Shown here in pieces: positions 7,238 through 15,354 of a stretch of 64,000 nt of DNA. This stretch comes from Nocardioides agariphilus (GTDB lineage Bacteria; Actinomycetota; Actinomycetes; Propionibacteriales; Nocardioidaceae). Position 1 is the stretch's first letter; the number at the start of each line of letters is the position of its first letter. The stretch covers positions 1 to 64,000 of the forward strand of contig NZ_JADKPO010000005.1 in the NCBI RefSeq assembly GCF_015352445.1, written 5' to 3'. The notes under the pieces are model-generated. The model had not been told where the DNA came from. It searched no databases and saw only the letters and a program-made list of their open reading frames with translations. The position numbers and the translations under genes are program-made.

Positions 7238-9093
7238 CGCATTGCCTCCGCAGACGGGAAGCCAGCGGTGACCTCGAAGCCACCGGTGACGGGTCCCGCC
7301 TCCACCGTCCCGCCCAGCTCCTCGACGCGGGCCCGCATCCCGGACAGGCCTCGGCTGGCACTCGGGTATGCCGGTGCGACGGGGACGTGGGAGACCGGTT
7401 CGGAGTTGCGAACGGTGCAGGTGTACGCGGTCGATCCGGCCCCGCCGCCGAGCCGGATCTCGACCTGGGTGCCGGGAGCGTGTCGCAACACGTTGGTCAG
7501 CGCCTCCTGCACGACCCGGTAGACCGCCGGCGCGAGCTCGACGGGTGGAGATGGGCCCGCAACCTCCACCTCGAGGCCGGCATCCCTCGCCGTGTCGACC
7601 AGCTCGAAGATTGCGCTCGGAGCGGTCTCGAAACCGCGGCGTAGGTCCTTCAGCGCCTGGCGTGCGGTGCGGTCGATCGCGTCGCGGGCACCCGCCGCGG
7701 CCGCCGGGTCGGTCTCGCGTAGGCGGCGGGCCGCCCCGGCCTGCAGCGCCACCACGGTGAGCGCGTGGCCGATGGAGTCGTGCAGCTCGCGGCCGAGGGC
7801 CGCGCGTCGTTCCAGTGCGGCGACTCTGAGCTCGTCGCCGCGTCGCTCCACTGCGTCGGCGCGGGCGGCGCGCAGCTCGGTCAGCAGTGCGGTGCGGTCG
7901 TGCAGGATGCTCCCGGCGACGGCCGCGAGCGCGGTGAGGACGGTGGCGCCGAACGGGTCGTCCATGCCGAGGCCGGCGACGGCTCCGGCGAGCCCCGCGA
8001 GTATCGCCAGGATGCCTCGTCGGCGATCGCCCAGCCAGGTGGCGAGGAACGGCAGTGCGACCGTGAGGCCGATCCCGGAGAAGGTGCCGCCGAGGTCCAC
8101 CTCGGTCCGGGAGTAGAGCGTTGCCGCCACCCACGACAGGAGCACGCCCGCGAGGGGTCGGCGGATGATCGCCACGATGCCGCCGAGCACGAGAGCGGTC
8201 AGCGCCAGGGCGGCGACAGGGTGGGGCCAGTCGGCGCTGGTCTCGGTGGTCAGCCCGGCGCCGATCGCCGCAGCCACGACCAAGGTCCAGGTCGCAGCGG
8301 GCGCCTCGGTGCCGGAGTACGTCGGTAGCCGCTTCGCGTGGCCCGTGGGCGCAGAGACTGCCTCGGGCACGTCGTCGCTGGCGTGGTCACGGGCGAGCCC
8401 GACGACGGTGTCGCGGGTGGTGGTCAGCAGCTCGCGCGCCCGGCGCTCGACGTCCTCGATGTCGTCGGCGGCGAGCAGACCCTCCAGCTCGGTCTCGAGG
8501 GTCTGGTGGAGCATCGTGGTGACGCTCAACGACTCCTCGGCGTCGACGACCCGCAGCCGTCGTCGGTGCTCCAGTGCAGCCGCCCGCTCCAGGCTCCGCA
8601 GTTCGGCGACCATCCTGCGCCGAGACCGGACCAGGCGGCCGGCCACGACCGGCAGGACCACCACGAAGAGCGTGACGAAGACGAGAGCGGCGACCACGCT
8701 GCCCTGATCCGGCTCGAGCAGGTCGACGAGGGCCACGAGAGCGATCGGCTGCGCCGCGCCGAGGCCGAGGTCACGCGGCGTGCCGTGGGCGCCGAGCGCG
8801 AAGCTGAGCACGATCAACGTGAGGATAGGAACGAACGCCGGGTCAGGGGAGTCCAGCATGCGGGCCTGCACCCAGGTTGCGCCGGCGCCGGAGACGCAGA
8901 ACGCCGTCATGGCGGCGGCTGGATGGTATCGGCGCACCAGGAGCACGGCCATCGCGGCGGCGCCACCAAGGCCCACGGCGAGCGAGCCGGCGTCGCCGCT
9001 CGAACGCACTGCCGCCTCCACCGTGGCCGCGACGGCGAAACCGCCGGCAAGGAGCACGTCGGTGGTGCGGCAGGGGCCGATGGTGCGCCGCAT
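7234..9093 (-). CDS. NarL-type sensor histidine kinase with a duplicated, degenerate sensor half
   Basis: 619 residues. Two membrane blocks (about 12-150 and 268-395), each followed by a cytoplasmic coil. The second coil is a normal HisKA_3 domain with His438 in GRELHDSIGHALT, followed by the ATPase domain (VVQEALTNVLRHAPG, then SRGLSGMRARVEELGG). The first coil (about 155-235, AEESLSVTTMLHQTLETELE) has the spacing of a HisKA_3 dimerisation helix but no acceptor histidine and no ATPase. ATG at 9093 chosen because the reading further upstream is Arg-rich and non-coding. Overlaps its regulator by 4 bp. Confidence 0.85.
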   Translation of the reverse strand: MRRTIGPCRTTDVLLAGGFAVAATVEAAVRSSGDAGSLAVGLGGAAAMAVLLVRRYHPAAAMTAFCVSGAGATWVQARMLDSPDPAFVPILTLIVLSFALGAHGTPRDLGLGAAQPIALVALVDLLEPDQGSVVAALVFVTLFVVVLPVVAGRLVRSRRRMVAELRSLERAAALEHRRRLRVVDAEESLSVTTMLHQTLETELEGLLAADDIEDVERRARELLTTTRDTVVGLARDHASDDVPEAVSAPTGHAKRLPTYSGTEAPAATWTLVVAAAIGAGLTTETSADWPHPVAALALTALVLGGIVAIIRRPLAGVLLSWVAATLYSRTEVDLGGTFSGIGLTVALPFLATWLGDRRRGILAILAGLAGAVAGLGMDDPFGATVLTALAAVAGSILHDRTALLTELRAARADAVERRGDELRVAALERRAALGRELHDSIGHALTVVALQAGAARRLRETDPAAAAGARDAIDRTARQALKDLRRGFETAPSAIFELVDTARDAGLEVEVAGPSPPVELAPAVYRVVQEALTNVLRHAPGTQVEIRLGGGAGSTAYTCTVRNSEPVSHVPVAPAYPSASRGLSGMRARVEELGGTVEAGPVTGGFEVTAGFPSAEAMR

Positions 9094-9128
9094 CTGCGGA
9101 CCGTAACACCGCGGACGCGACCCGCGGG

Positions 9129-9144
9129 TCCTCCTGCAGGAGGA
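9129..9144. promoter_or_regulatory. Perfect 16-bp palindrome in a divergent promoter region
   Basis: TCCTCCTGCAGGAGGA is perfectly self-complementary and lies between the divergent kinase (start 9093) and membrane protein (start 9240). It is the natural candidate for the binding site of the 6578-7237 response regulator; it could also fold as an RNA hairpin. Confidence 0.4.
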
Positions 9145-9239
9145 GGCCCGCAGGCCGACCCGATCCGCCCTGCGGCATGACGACCGGTCCACTCGCCGAC
9201 ACCTAGCGTCAACGGACCGCAACCCGAGAGGAGTCAACG

Positions 9240-9998
9240 ATGGACCACCCCGACCACACCAACCACCCCGACCACACCAGCCACATCGACCGCGCCGACA
9301 CGAAGACGCCCAGACGCGTCTCGCGAGCGACAGGCGCCGCCGGCCTCGTCTTCCTGGTCTTGGTCTTCCTGAGCCAGAACCCGCCCTTCTACACCGGCGC
9401 CGGGAACGGCACGGTCCTGCACTGGGTGCAGGCACACCCCACCGCGTTGTACGTCGAGGGCGCGCGGACGGCGTACATGATGATCCTGATGGTCGGCTTC
9501 CTCGCCGCCCTGGTCTGGAGGATCGGCCTGCGTGGCCCGGTGCGCTCGGGCGTCTGGGCGCTCCTCGGCGCAAGCCTGGCGATCGACATGGTGTGGTCGG
9601 GCGTCTACTACGCCGTGGCCTACGCCGGACGCCACGACATCGGCGACAGCGGCGTGCTCGCCCTGGCCTACCTCACCGAGCAGCTGACCTTCACCGACGG
9701 CCTCCTCTGGGGGATCGCGGTGTTCGTGATCTGCGTGGCCGGCCTCCGCGGCCGCAGCCTGCCCGCGCCGATTGCCTGGCTGGGCATCGTGACCGGGGTG
9801 GTCAAGCTGGCGGGACCGGCGGTGCAGGTCGCGCTGAGCCACACCTCCGAAGGCCTCACCGGCCCCCTGGGCACGGTGCTGCTGGTGTTCTGGATGCTGG
9901 CCGCCTCGTTGACGCTGCTGATCCGACCGGGGAACCCGAGAGCAGCCGTTGAGGAGGAGCAAACGCGACAGGACGCCTCAGCCAACCCGACGCGGTGA
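9240..9998 (+). CDS. Multi-pass membrane protein with His/Asp-rich N-terminal tail
   Basis: 252 residues with about seven hydrophobic helices from residue 32 on. The first 20 residues (MDHPDHTNHPDHTSHIDRAD) hold five histidines and five aspartates, a composition seen in metal-binding tails. Start ATG follows GAGAGGAG. The body is not recognised; GRHDIGDSGVLALAYLTEQ and the even spread of helices suggest a DUF-type integral membrane protein. It diverges from a two-component system whose target it may be. A role in metal sensing or transport is inference from the tail alone. Confidence 0.7.
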   Translation: MDHPDHTNHPDHTSHIDRADTKTPRRVSRATGAAGLVFLVLVFLSQNPPFYTGAGNGTVLHWVQAHPTALYVEGARTAYMMILMVGFLAALVWRIGLRGPVRSGVWALLGASLAIDMVWSGVYYAVAYAGRHDIGDSGVLALAYLTEQLTFTDGLLWGIAVFVICVAGLRGRSLPAPIAWLGIVTGVVKLAGPAVQVALSHTSEGLTGPLGTVLLVFWMLAASLTLLIRPGNPRAAVEEEQTRQDASANPTR

Positions 9999-10080
9999 GG
10001 TTGGGCCATGTTGCACCGCCGTCGTATCCCGCGGCATTCACGACCTCTTCGACCAACCGACTACGTGGTTGCGCACCGCG

Positions 10081-10138
10081 ATGGCCGCGATGGCCGCGAT
10101 GGCCGCGATGGCCGCGATGGCCGCGATGGCCGCGATGG
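10081..10138. repeat. Six tandem copies of a 9-bp unit (ATGGCCGCG)
   Basis: Six exact ATGGCCGCG units at 10081-10134, then ATGG. The unit is an exact multiple of three but no reading across it looks like a gene. The stretch between 9999 and the integrase remnant otherwise shows nothing. Such an array can vary in copy number by slippage. Confidence 0.85.
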
Positions 10139-10259
10139 AGGGCCCGACAGCATCCACGCAGCCTTCACCACGCCGCCGGAACCCCGGGTCTCCTGTTTCC
10201 GCGCCGAGGTCCTGACCGAGATCGCTGTCCAGGGCCCGCCTCGGTCGTGGAGTACGACG

Positions 10260-10617
10260 TGACCGAGACCGGCATCCCCTCAGAAGAAGTTCCGCGAAGG
10301 GCTCGGCGCTCTCGCGGGAATCGCCGAACGCCGTCTCCATGAGCCCGGTTCAGGAAATGGCCAAGTTGGCGCGAGGCGAGCTCGGACGTCGATGCTTCGG
10401 AGATCAGGGTCGCCACGGTCTTGCGGAACGTGTGGGGGGTCACCCATTCGTAGCCGGTGTCCTTGCGGATCTGACGCCACCGCCGCTCGACGTTGACGAC
10501 CTGGTGCCAGGTGCCGTTGCGGGTGGCAAAGACAGCGTCGTTCTCATTGGGCGTCGCGAACTCCCGGCGCACGCGGAGCAGGTCGGCAGCGAACCGAGGG
10601 ACTGAGAAGGCCGGCAA
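10260..10617 (-). pseudogene. Tyrosine recombinase (phage-type integrase), C-terminal fragment
   Basis: The minus-strand frame reads FATRNGTWHQVVNVERRWRQ and GYEWVTPHTFRKTVATLISE then SELASRQLGHF. HTFRKT carries the His-x-x-Arg of the catalytic box and LGH the following histidine. After LGHF the frame shifts; ESAEPFAELLLRG in another frame resembles a usual C-terminal end. The catalytic tyrosine and the N-terminal core-binding domain are missing, so it cannot be active. It marks an old integrated element; I see no attachment site or tRNA beside it. Confidence 0.75.
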
Positions 10618-10921
10618 GACTGTCGAAGCTCGGGTCCACCATCACGGCTCCTGGTTGTCAGCTGACTCGTCCACCTGCTCGGACAGCGCTCGTTCACCGT
10701 ACGGGCCGCACGCACGGGCAGGCCCGAGGAGGGGGCGGCCGGGCGATGCGCGCAGCTGGCGGCGTCGGCCAGGCCGGTCGACCCGGCCGGTGACGTCCAG
10801 AGACGAGGCACCGCCGTAGTGTGCAGTGACGGCTGGCGACCGGGGAGGACACCGGTTGCGTCCTGGCTCGGCGGCATGCTCGTGGCGTGGCCGGCAAGCC
10901 CCACCGAGGAAGGACAATGTC
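10618..10921. other. Intergenic region before the antiporter
   Basis: No gene, hairpin or clear riboswitch recognised. The last 30 bases carry AGGAAGGA, the ribosome binding site that places the antiporter start at the GTG at 10922. Confidence 0.4.
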
Positions 10922-12139
10922 GTGGACATCCCGGTGCTCCTGGTGTGCTTCTCCGCGTTGCTCGTGGCCGCGGTGCTGCTGTCCGAGCTCGCCAACCGGA
11001 CGGTGCTGTCGACGGCGGTGCTGTTCCTCGTCGGAGGATTCCTGCTTGGTCCCGGGGTGTTCGACGTCCTGGAGGTGCGGTCCGGGGACCCGGCCGTGTC
11101 GGTGCTGGCCGAGCTCGCGTTGTTCTCGGTGCTCTACAGCGACGGCATGCGGGTCGGACTGAGAGACCTGCGCCAGGCCTGGCGACTTCCGGGCCGGGCG
11201 CTGGTGCTCGGACTGCCGCTCACGCTGGTCATCACCGCCGCGCTGGCGCACTGGGTGGCTGGACTGCCGTGGCTCGAGTCGCTGCTGCTGGGAGCTGTGC
11301 TGTCACCCACCGACCCGGTGTTCGCGGCCGCGATCGTCGGTCGCAAGGAGGTGCCTCCGCGGCTGCGGAGCCTCCTCAACGTCGAGTCCGGCGTCAACGA
11401 CGGCCTGGCGTTGCCCATCGTCCTGGTCGTGCTTGCCTCCGCAGGCGGGACGGACGCAAGCGGGTGGGGCCTGACCTGGGAGCTCGTCCTGGGGCTGGCC
11501 ATCGGCATCGTGGTGCCCTGGGTGGTGCTGCGGCTCGAACGGCTGAGCTTTCTTGCCAGCGTCCGCCACCTGCAGCCTCTGTTGCCGGCCGCTCTCGGCC
11601 TGCTGGTGTTGGGCCTGTGCTTGACGACGCACGCCAACCTCTTCCTGGCTGCATTCGCCGCGGGCGCCACCGTCGCCACCCTGTCGGAGGAGTTCCGCCA
11701 TGAGTTCGAGCAGCTGGGCGAGCTCATCGCCGAGCAGCTCAAGCTGGTGGCGGTCATGGTGTTCGCCGCCCTGATGACTCCGACTTTCCTCATCGAGGAG
11801 ATCTCCTGGACCGGGTGGGTCTTCGCCGCGCTGGCCCTGGTCCTGGCGCGTCCGGCCGCGCTCTGGCTGGCGTTCTTGGGCTCGGGCCTCGGCCGCCGCG
11901 AGCAGGCGGCCGCGATGTGGTTCGGGCCCAAGGGCTTCGCGTCGGTGGTCTACGGGCTGATCGTGCTGGAGTCAGGGATCGACCTCGCGGACGAGCTCTT
12001 CCACCTGACGGCGCTGACCGTCAGTCTCTCGATCTTGGCGCACTCCTCGACGGACGTGCTCGTCGCCCGCCAGTTCGTGACCGAAGACATCGTCGACCAC
12101 CCACCAGACAGTGGATCGCCGAGACCTGCACCGGACTGA
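10922..12139 (+). CDS. CPA1-family cation/proton antiporter (NhaP-type)
   Basis: 405 residues with 12-13 predicted helices. The transport core shows LSPTDPVFAAAIV, the TD/ND-type motif of CPA1 exchangers, and SLLNVESGVNDGLALPIVLV with the conserved acidic ND pair; FAALMTPTFLIEE and WFGPKGFASVVYGL follow in the second half. It would exchange sodium or potassium for protons. GTG start chosen from the AGGAAGGA seven bases upstream; a longer reading exists but is not protein-like. No C-terminal nucleotide-binding domain. It sits with DUF2254 and MscS-like genes, which suggests an ion or osmotic stress locus. Confidence 0.88.
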   Translation: MDIPVLLVCFSALLVAAVLLSELANRTVLSTAVLFLVGGFLLGPGVFDVLEVRSGDPAVSVLAELALFSVLYSDGMRVGLRDLRQAWRLPGRALVLGLPLTLVITAALAHWVAGLPWLESLLLGAVLSPTDPVFAAAIVGRKEVPPRLRSLLNVESGVNDGLALPIVLVVLASAGGTDASGWGLTWELVLGLAIGIVVPWVVLRLERLSFLASVRHLQPLLPAALGLLVLGLCLTTHANLFLAAFAAGATVATLSEEFRHEFEQLGELIAEQLKLVAVMVFAALMTPTFLIEEISWTGWVFAALALVLARPAALWLAFLGSGLGRREQAAAMWFGPKGFASVVYGLIVLESGIDLADELFHLTALTVSLSILAHSSTDVLVARQFVTEDIVDHPPDSGSPRPAPD

Positions 12140-12248
12140 CCTGGGGTCCGAGGGCTCACGTGGCGAAAGTCGCCATCGGAGTACGTCGTCCGCGAACGGA
12201 CCGCTACGCATACGCGATGTGACGACATCGGATGAGAGGCTCGCAGCC

Positions 12249-13598
12249 ATGAGCACGTGGTTCGTCAACCTCCGTGACGCGTTCAGAACCCGCCTATGGC
12301 CGATCCCCACCATCGCGGTGGTGTGCGCGTTGCTGCTCGGGTTGCTGGTGCCGGAGCGGGATGCGGTGATCGACCAGGACCTGTCGGGTCGGGTCAGTGG
12401 GTGGCTCTTCGGTGGAGACGCGGATGCGGCACGGTCGTTGTTGGGTGCGATCGCCTCTTCGATGATCACCGTGACTGCGTTGACCTTCTCCTTGACGGTG
12501 GTGACGTTGCAGCTTGCCAGCAGCCAGTTCTCTCCACGGTTGCTGCGAACGTTCACCCGGGACTGGTTTGTGCAGGTGACACTGGCCCTGTTCCTGGCGA
12601 CCTTCACGTATGCGCTGACCGTGCTGCGCGCGGTCCGCGGCGACGGGGACGGGGGCGGTGGCCTCGTGCCCAAGGTCGCGGTGACCCTGGGATTCGCATT
12701 GGCGGTGGCCAGCGTGGTGGGGCTGGTGTTGTTCCTGGCGCACCTGACCGAGCAGATCCGCGTGGAGACCATGTTGCGCAACGTTCATCGCGACGCGGTG
12801 GCCACGATACGAACAGTGCTCACGGCGCGTGGTTCGGCGAGCGTGCCTCGAGACGCCGTTCCGAGCCCGCCTCCGGACGCCCAAACCCTGCTCGCCGACG
12901 ACGACGGCTTCCTGACCGTGGTCGACGAGGAAGAGCTGCTCTCGATCGCCGTGGAGGAGGACGTGGTGCTGAGGGTCACGGTGCACGCCGGTGTCTTCCT
13001 CGTGCGAGGAACGCCCTGGGGGAGTGCGTGGCCGGCGGGCACCGGTCGCCTGTCGGACGAGGACCGGGAGCGGATCTCCGCTCGAGTCGCCGCGTGCGTG
13101 CACGTCGGTTTCGAGCGGACCTCGACCCAGGACGTCGGCTACGGACTGCGCCAGCTGACCGACGTGGCTAACAAGGCGCTTTCGCCCGGTATCAACGACC
13201 CCACGACGGCCATCCACGCCCTGGGTCACATCTCGGCGTTCCTGTGCGATCTTGCCGATCGCGATCTCGGCCCCGCGACGCAGTCTGACGACGACGAGAG
13301 GATCCGGGTCGTGATGGACCGTCCTGACTTCGCCGACTACGTGGACCTCGGCCTCTCCCAGCCGCGACGCTACGGCGCCGGGGACCCGCAGGTGCTGCAG
13401 AGGATCCTGCAGGTCCTGCTCGACCTCAGCCACCGGGTCACACCTGATCTGCGACCGGTGGTCTCGGGCGAGCTCGCGCGGTTGCGCGCCACGGCCGCTG
13501 CCGAACCGTTCGATGCCACCGAACGTGCTGCGCTCGACAGTCTCGGACGCCAGGTAGAGCTGCACCTCGCGCGCCCGTGGTCCGCCGAGAGGGCATGA
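12249..13598 (+). CDS. DUF2254 membrane protein
   Basis: 449 residues. Four hydrophobic helices in the first 165 residues, with ASSMITVTALTFSLTVVTLQ and SSQFSPRLLRTFTRDWFVQV, which are hallmark stretches of DUF2254, followed by a soluble part with TSTQDVGYGLRQLTDVANKA and LSPGINDPTTAIHALGHISA. The family has no firm function but is often found beside ion transporters. The ATG at 12249 is chosen over upstream readings because the helices begin directly after it. Its stop overlaps the MscS remnant start at 13595 by 4 bp (ATGA). Confidence 0.85.
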   Translation: MSTWFVNLRDAFRTRLWPIPTIAVVCALLLGLLVPERDAVIDQDLSGRVSGWLFGGDADAARSLLGAIASSMITVTALTFSLTVVTLQLASSQFSPRLLRTFTRDWFVQVTLALFLATFTYALTVLRAVRGDGDGGGGLVPKVAVTLGFALAVASVVGLVLFLAHLTEQIRVETMLRNVHRDAVATIRTVLTARGSASVPRDAVPSPPPDAQTLLADDDGFLTVVDEEELLSIAVEEDVVLRVTVHAGVFLVRGTPWGSAWPAGTGRLSDEDRERISARVAACVHVGFERTSTQDVGYGLRQLTDVANKALSPGINDPTTAIHALGHISAFLCDLADRDLGPATQSDDDERIRVVMDRPDFADYVDLGLSQPRRYGAGDPQVLQRILQVLLDLSHRVTPDLRPVVSGELARLRATAAAEPFDATERAALDSLGRQVELHLARPWSAERA

Positions 13599-14071
13599 TG
13601 AATCCGTTGGCGGGAGCCGTGGTGGTTCCGATGGAAGGGGCCTCATTCTTCGGAGTGACCCTGGTCGGCGTGAGCAGCAACGTCGGCGTGAAGCTGCTGT
13701 TGACTCTCGCGCTGTTGGTTGTGGTCCGGGCGCTGAGGTGGGTGTCGGTCGCAGCGGCTGGGAAGCTTTTGTGAGGCGATGTCGGGGATCCGCGTCGGTT
13801 CTGGGCCCGACAAGGCATCCAGGTCGTCACCACGGTGATTCTCGTACTGGGACTAGTCTCGATCTGGGTGACTCCCGAGACCGACGTCACGACCGGAATC
13901 GGACTGATCAGCGCCGGTCTCGCCTTCGCGCTGCAGCAGGTGATCATCTCCCTGGCGGGGTACATCGTGATTCTGCGCGGCGACACCTTCACGTCGGAGA
14001 CCGCATCACCCTCGGCGGCGTGCGCGGCGACGTGGTGCGGCTGCGGTTCTTGAAGACCACCATCATGGAGA
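13595..14071 (+). pseudogene. MscS-family mechanosensitive channel, broken
   Basis: From ATG 13595 the frame reads MMNPLAGAVVV and two hydrophobic helices, stops at TGA 13772, then resumes in the same frame as RRFWARQGIQVVTTVILVLG, ISAGLAFALQQVIISLAGYI and VILRGDTFT. Near 13993 it shifts to the next frame for VGDRITLGGVRGDVVRLRFL and KTTIMEMG. These are the pore helix and start of the beta domain of small MscS proteins. One nonsense codon, one frameshift and loss of the C-terminus at an IS remnant make it a clear pseudogene. It overlapped the DUF2254 gene, so the two were once an operon. Confidence 0.8.
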
Positions 14072-14196
14072 TGGGACCAGGCGGGCTTTCGACATGACCG
14101 AGCCTCGGCCCGCTGCGAGGGTGTCGCCGATGACCTGCGACTCGTGTCGCCTATGTCGTGAGACACCCGTCCGGGATGTCCTGAGCCAGGACACTG
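14072..14196 (-). mobile_element. IS481-type remnant: element end plus first transposase codons
   Basis: On the minus strand an ATG at 14092 starts MSKARLV, identical to the transposase start at 44, and then breaks into the MscS remnant. Upstream (14148-14196) are TGTCGCCTATGTCGTGAGACA and GATGTCCTGAGCCAGGACAC, matching the boxes at 68-140. So one end of an element remains and the rest, with part of the MscS gene, is gone. This marks the break between MscS and the CBS fragment. Confidence 0.7.
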
Positions 14197-14522
14197 CCCC
14201 CGATGCCACGATCTCGTTGGCGGCCGAGCGCCTGCGGAGATCGCCGTACGGCGTGCTGCCGCTCGTGGACCACGACGGCACCTATCGCGGCGTCCTCACC
14301 GTGCAAGCCGTCAGCGATGCTCTCGCCGAGGGGACCGACGCCGCCACGACCGTGGAGTCGCTGGCAGAGGTCCCGAGCATCCTGCGCGAGGACGAACACG
14401 TAGACGACGGGATCCGGGCTCTCGACCTCAGCAGTTGCGGAGTTGTTCCCGTGCTGGCGTCCGATGGTGAGCGGGTGGTCGGCTGGTTCGACTACCGATC
14501 CGCACTGGCTACGTTCCGGTAG
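14190..14522 (+). pseudogene. Paired CBS domains, N-terminally truncated (possibly a new chimeric ORF)
   Basis: About 110 residues form two CBS motifs: APDATISLAAERLRRSPYGV with LPLVDHDGTYRGVLTVQAVS, then ILREDEHVDDGIRALDLSSC with VPVLASDGERVVGWFDYRSA. Such a pair with a C-terminal end is usual for ClC chloride channels or similar membrane proteins, whose channel part is missing. The frame is open back to ATGs at 14094 and 14130 that lie inside the IS remnant, giving an N-terminus with Cys-rich MTCDSCRLCRET. It could be expressed as a free adenosine-nucleotide-binding CBS protein, but loss of the parent gene is the simpler reading. Confidence 0.6.
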
Positions 14523-14691
14523 CCGAATCGGCGGCCCCGGCGATCCGGCTGTGGTGGCGGGCTGCACGCCGGCTTCCCCTTCGAGCACGGCGTGGTGTGC
14601 GTAGGAACGTAGCTGGCCGTAGGGAGTGTCAGTTCCAGTCCAAGGGTGGCGGACCTGCGGCCGGCCCGCGACTTGCGTCCTACCTGAACGT

Positions 14692-14711
14692 ATGTTTAGC
14701 ATGCTGAACAT
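14692..14711. promoter_or_regulatory. 20-bp palindromic operator overlapping the TetR start
   Basis: ATGTTTAGCATGCTGAACAT is self-complementary at 9 of 10 base pairs and covers the first start codon (14701) of the TetR gene. It is the likely self-binding site of that regulator; repression would also silence the ABC genes downstream. Core ATGTT-AGC resembles the operator at 23384. Confidence 0.65.
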
Positions 14712-15354
14712 GCGATCAGCGGACCATGGGGACCTCACCGCGAAGGCGGGGATTCGGAATGCAGCGCTGCGGCTATTCGCCGAGCACGGCCACCAGGCGG
14801 TCAGCGTGCGGCAGATCGCCGAGGCCGCAGGGGTTTCTCCGGCGCTGGTGCTTCATCACTTCGGCAGCAAGGACGGGCTGCGGGAGGCGGTGGACCGGTA
14901 CGCCGCGGCGCAGTTCGATGCGTTTCTCGAGGCACCGGAGGAGGTGGGCGACGTGCTCACCTCGGGCTCGAATGCGTCGATGGCCGAGCTGATCGCCAAG
15001 GTGCTCCCCCCGGGCTCGCCGCTGCCCGCCTACCTGCGTCGACTGCTGCTCGAGGGCGACCCGGCCGGGCGGGCGTTGTTCCGTCGCTGGTACGAGGTGT
15101 CGCGGTCCCTGGTGGAGCAGTTGATCGCAGCCGGGTTCGCGACACCGACCGAGGACCCGGACGTCATGGCGGCGTTCATGCTCACCGCCGACCTCGCGCT
15201 GCTGGTGCTGCGCGACCCCCTCACCGACGCCCTCGGGTTCGACCCGGTCTCTCCCGACGGGCTGACCCGCTGGGCGGCCGAGGTCGCCCGGATCTACCGC
15301 GACGGCGCATTCGTGGTGCCCGAGAACACAACCGACCAACCGGCAGACCGATGA
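14701..15354 (+). CDS. TetR-family repressor of an ABC-2 exporter
   Basis: 217 residues. N-terminal helix-turn-helix at about 15-60 (IRNAALRLFAEHGHQAVSVR then AEAAGVSPALVLHHFGSKDG), followed by an all-helical ligand domain. The ATG at 14701 or the second at 14710 may be used; both overlap the palindromic operator, suggesting a leaderless or nearly leaderless transcript. Its stop overlaps the ATPase gene start (ATGA), so regulator, ATPase and permease form one operon and the regulator probably represses all three until a toxic ligand binds. Confidence 0.88.
   Translation: MLNMRSADHGDLTAKAGIRNAALRLFAEHGHQAVSVRQIAEAAGVSPALVLHHFGSKDGLREAVDRYAAAQFDAFLEAPEEVGDVLTSGSNASMAELIAKVLPPGSPLPAYLRRLLLEGDPAGRALFRRWYEVSRSLVEQLIAAGFATPTEDPDVMAAFMLTADLALLVLRDPLTDALGFDPVSPDGLTRWAAEVARIYRDGAFVVPENTTDQPADR

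Noticed and set aside
10081-10138. CRISPR-like array
   Set aside because: Units are contiguous 9-bp repeats without spacers and no cas genes are near.
10165-10617. Active prophage or integrative element
   Set aside because: Only a damaged integrase fragment is present; no structural, replication or attachment features were seen.
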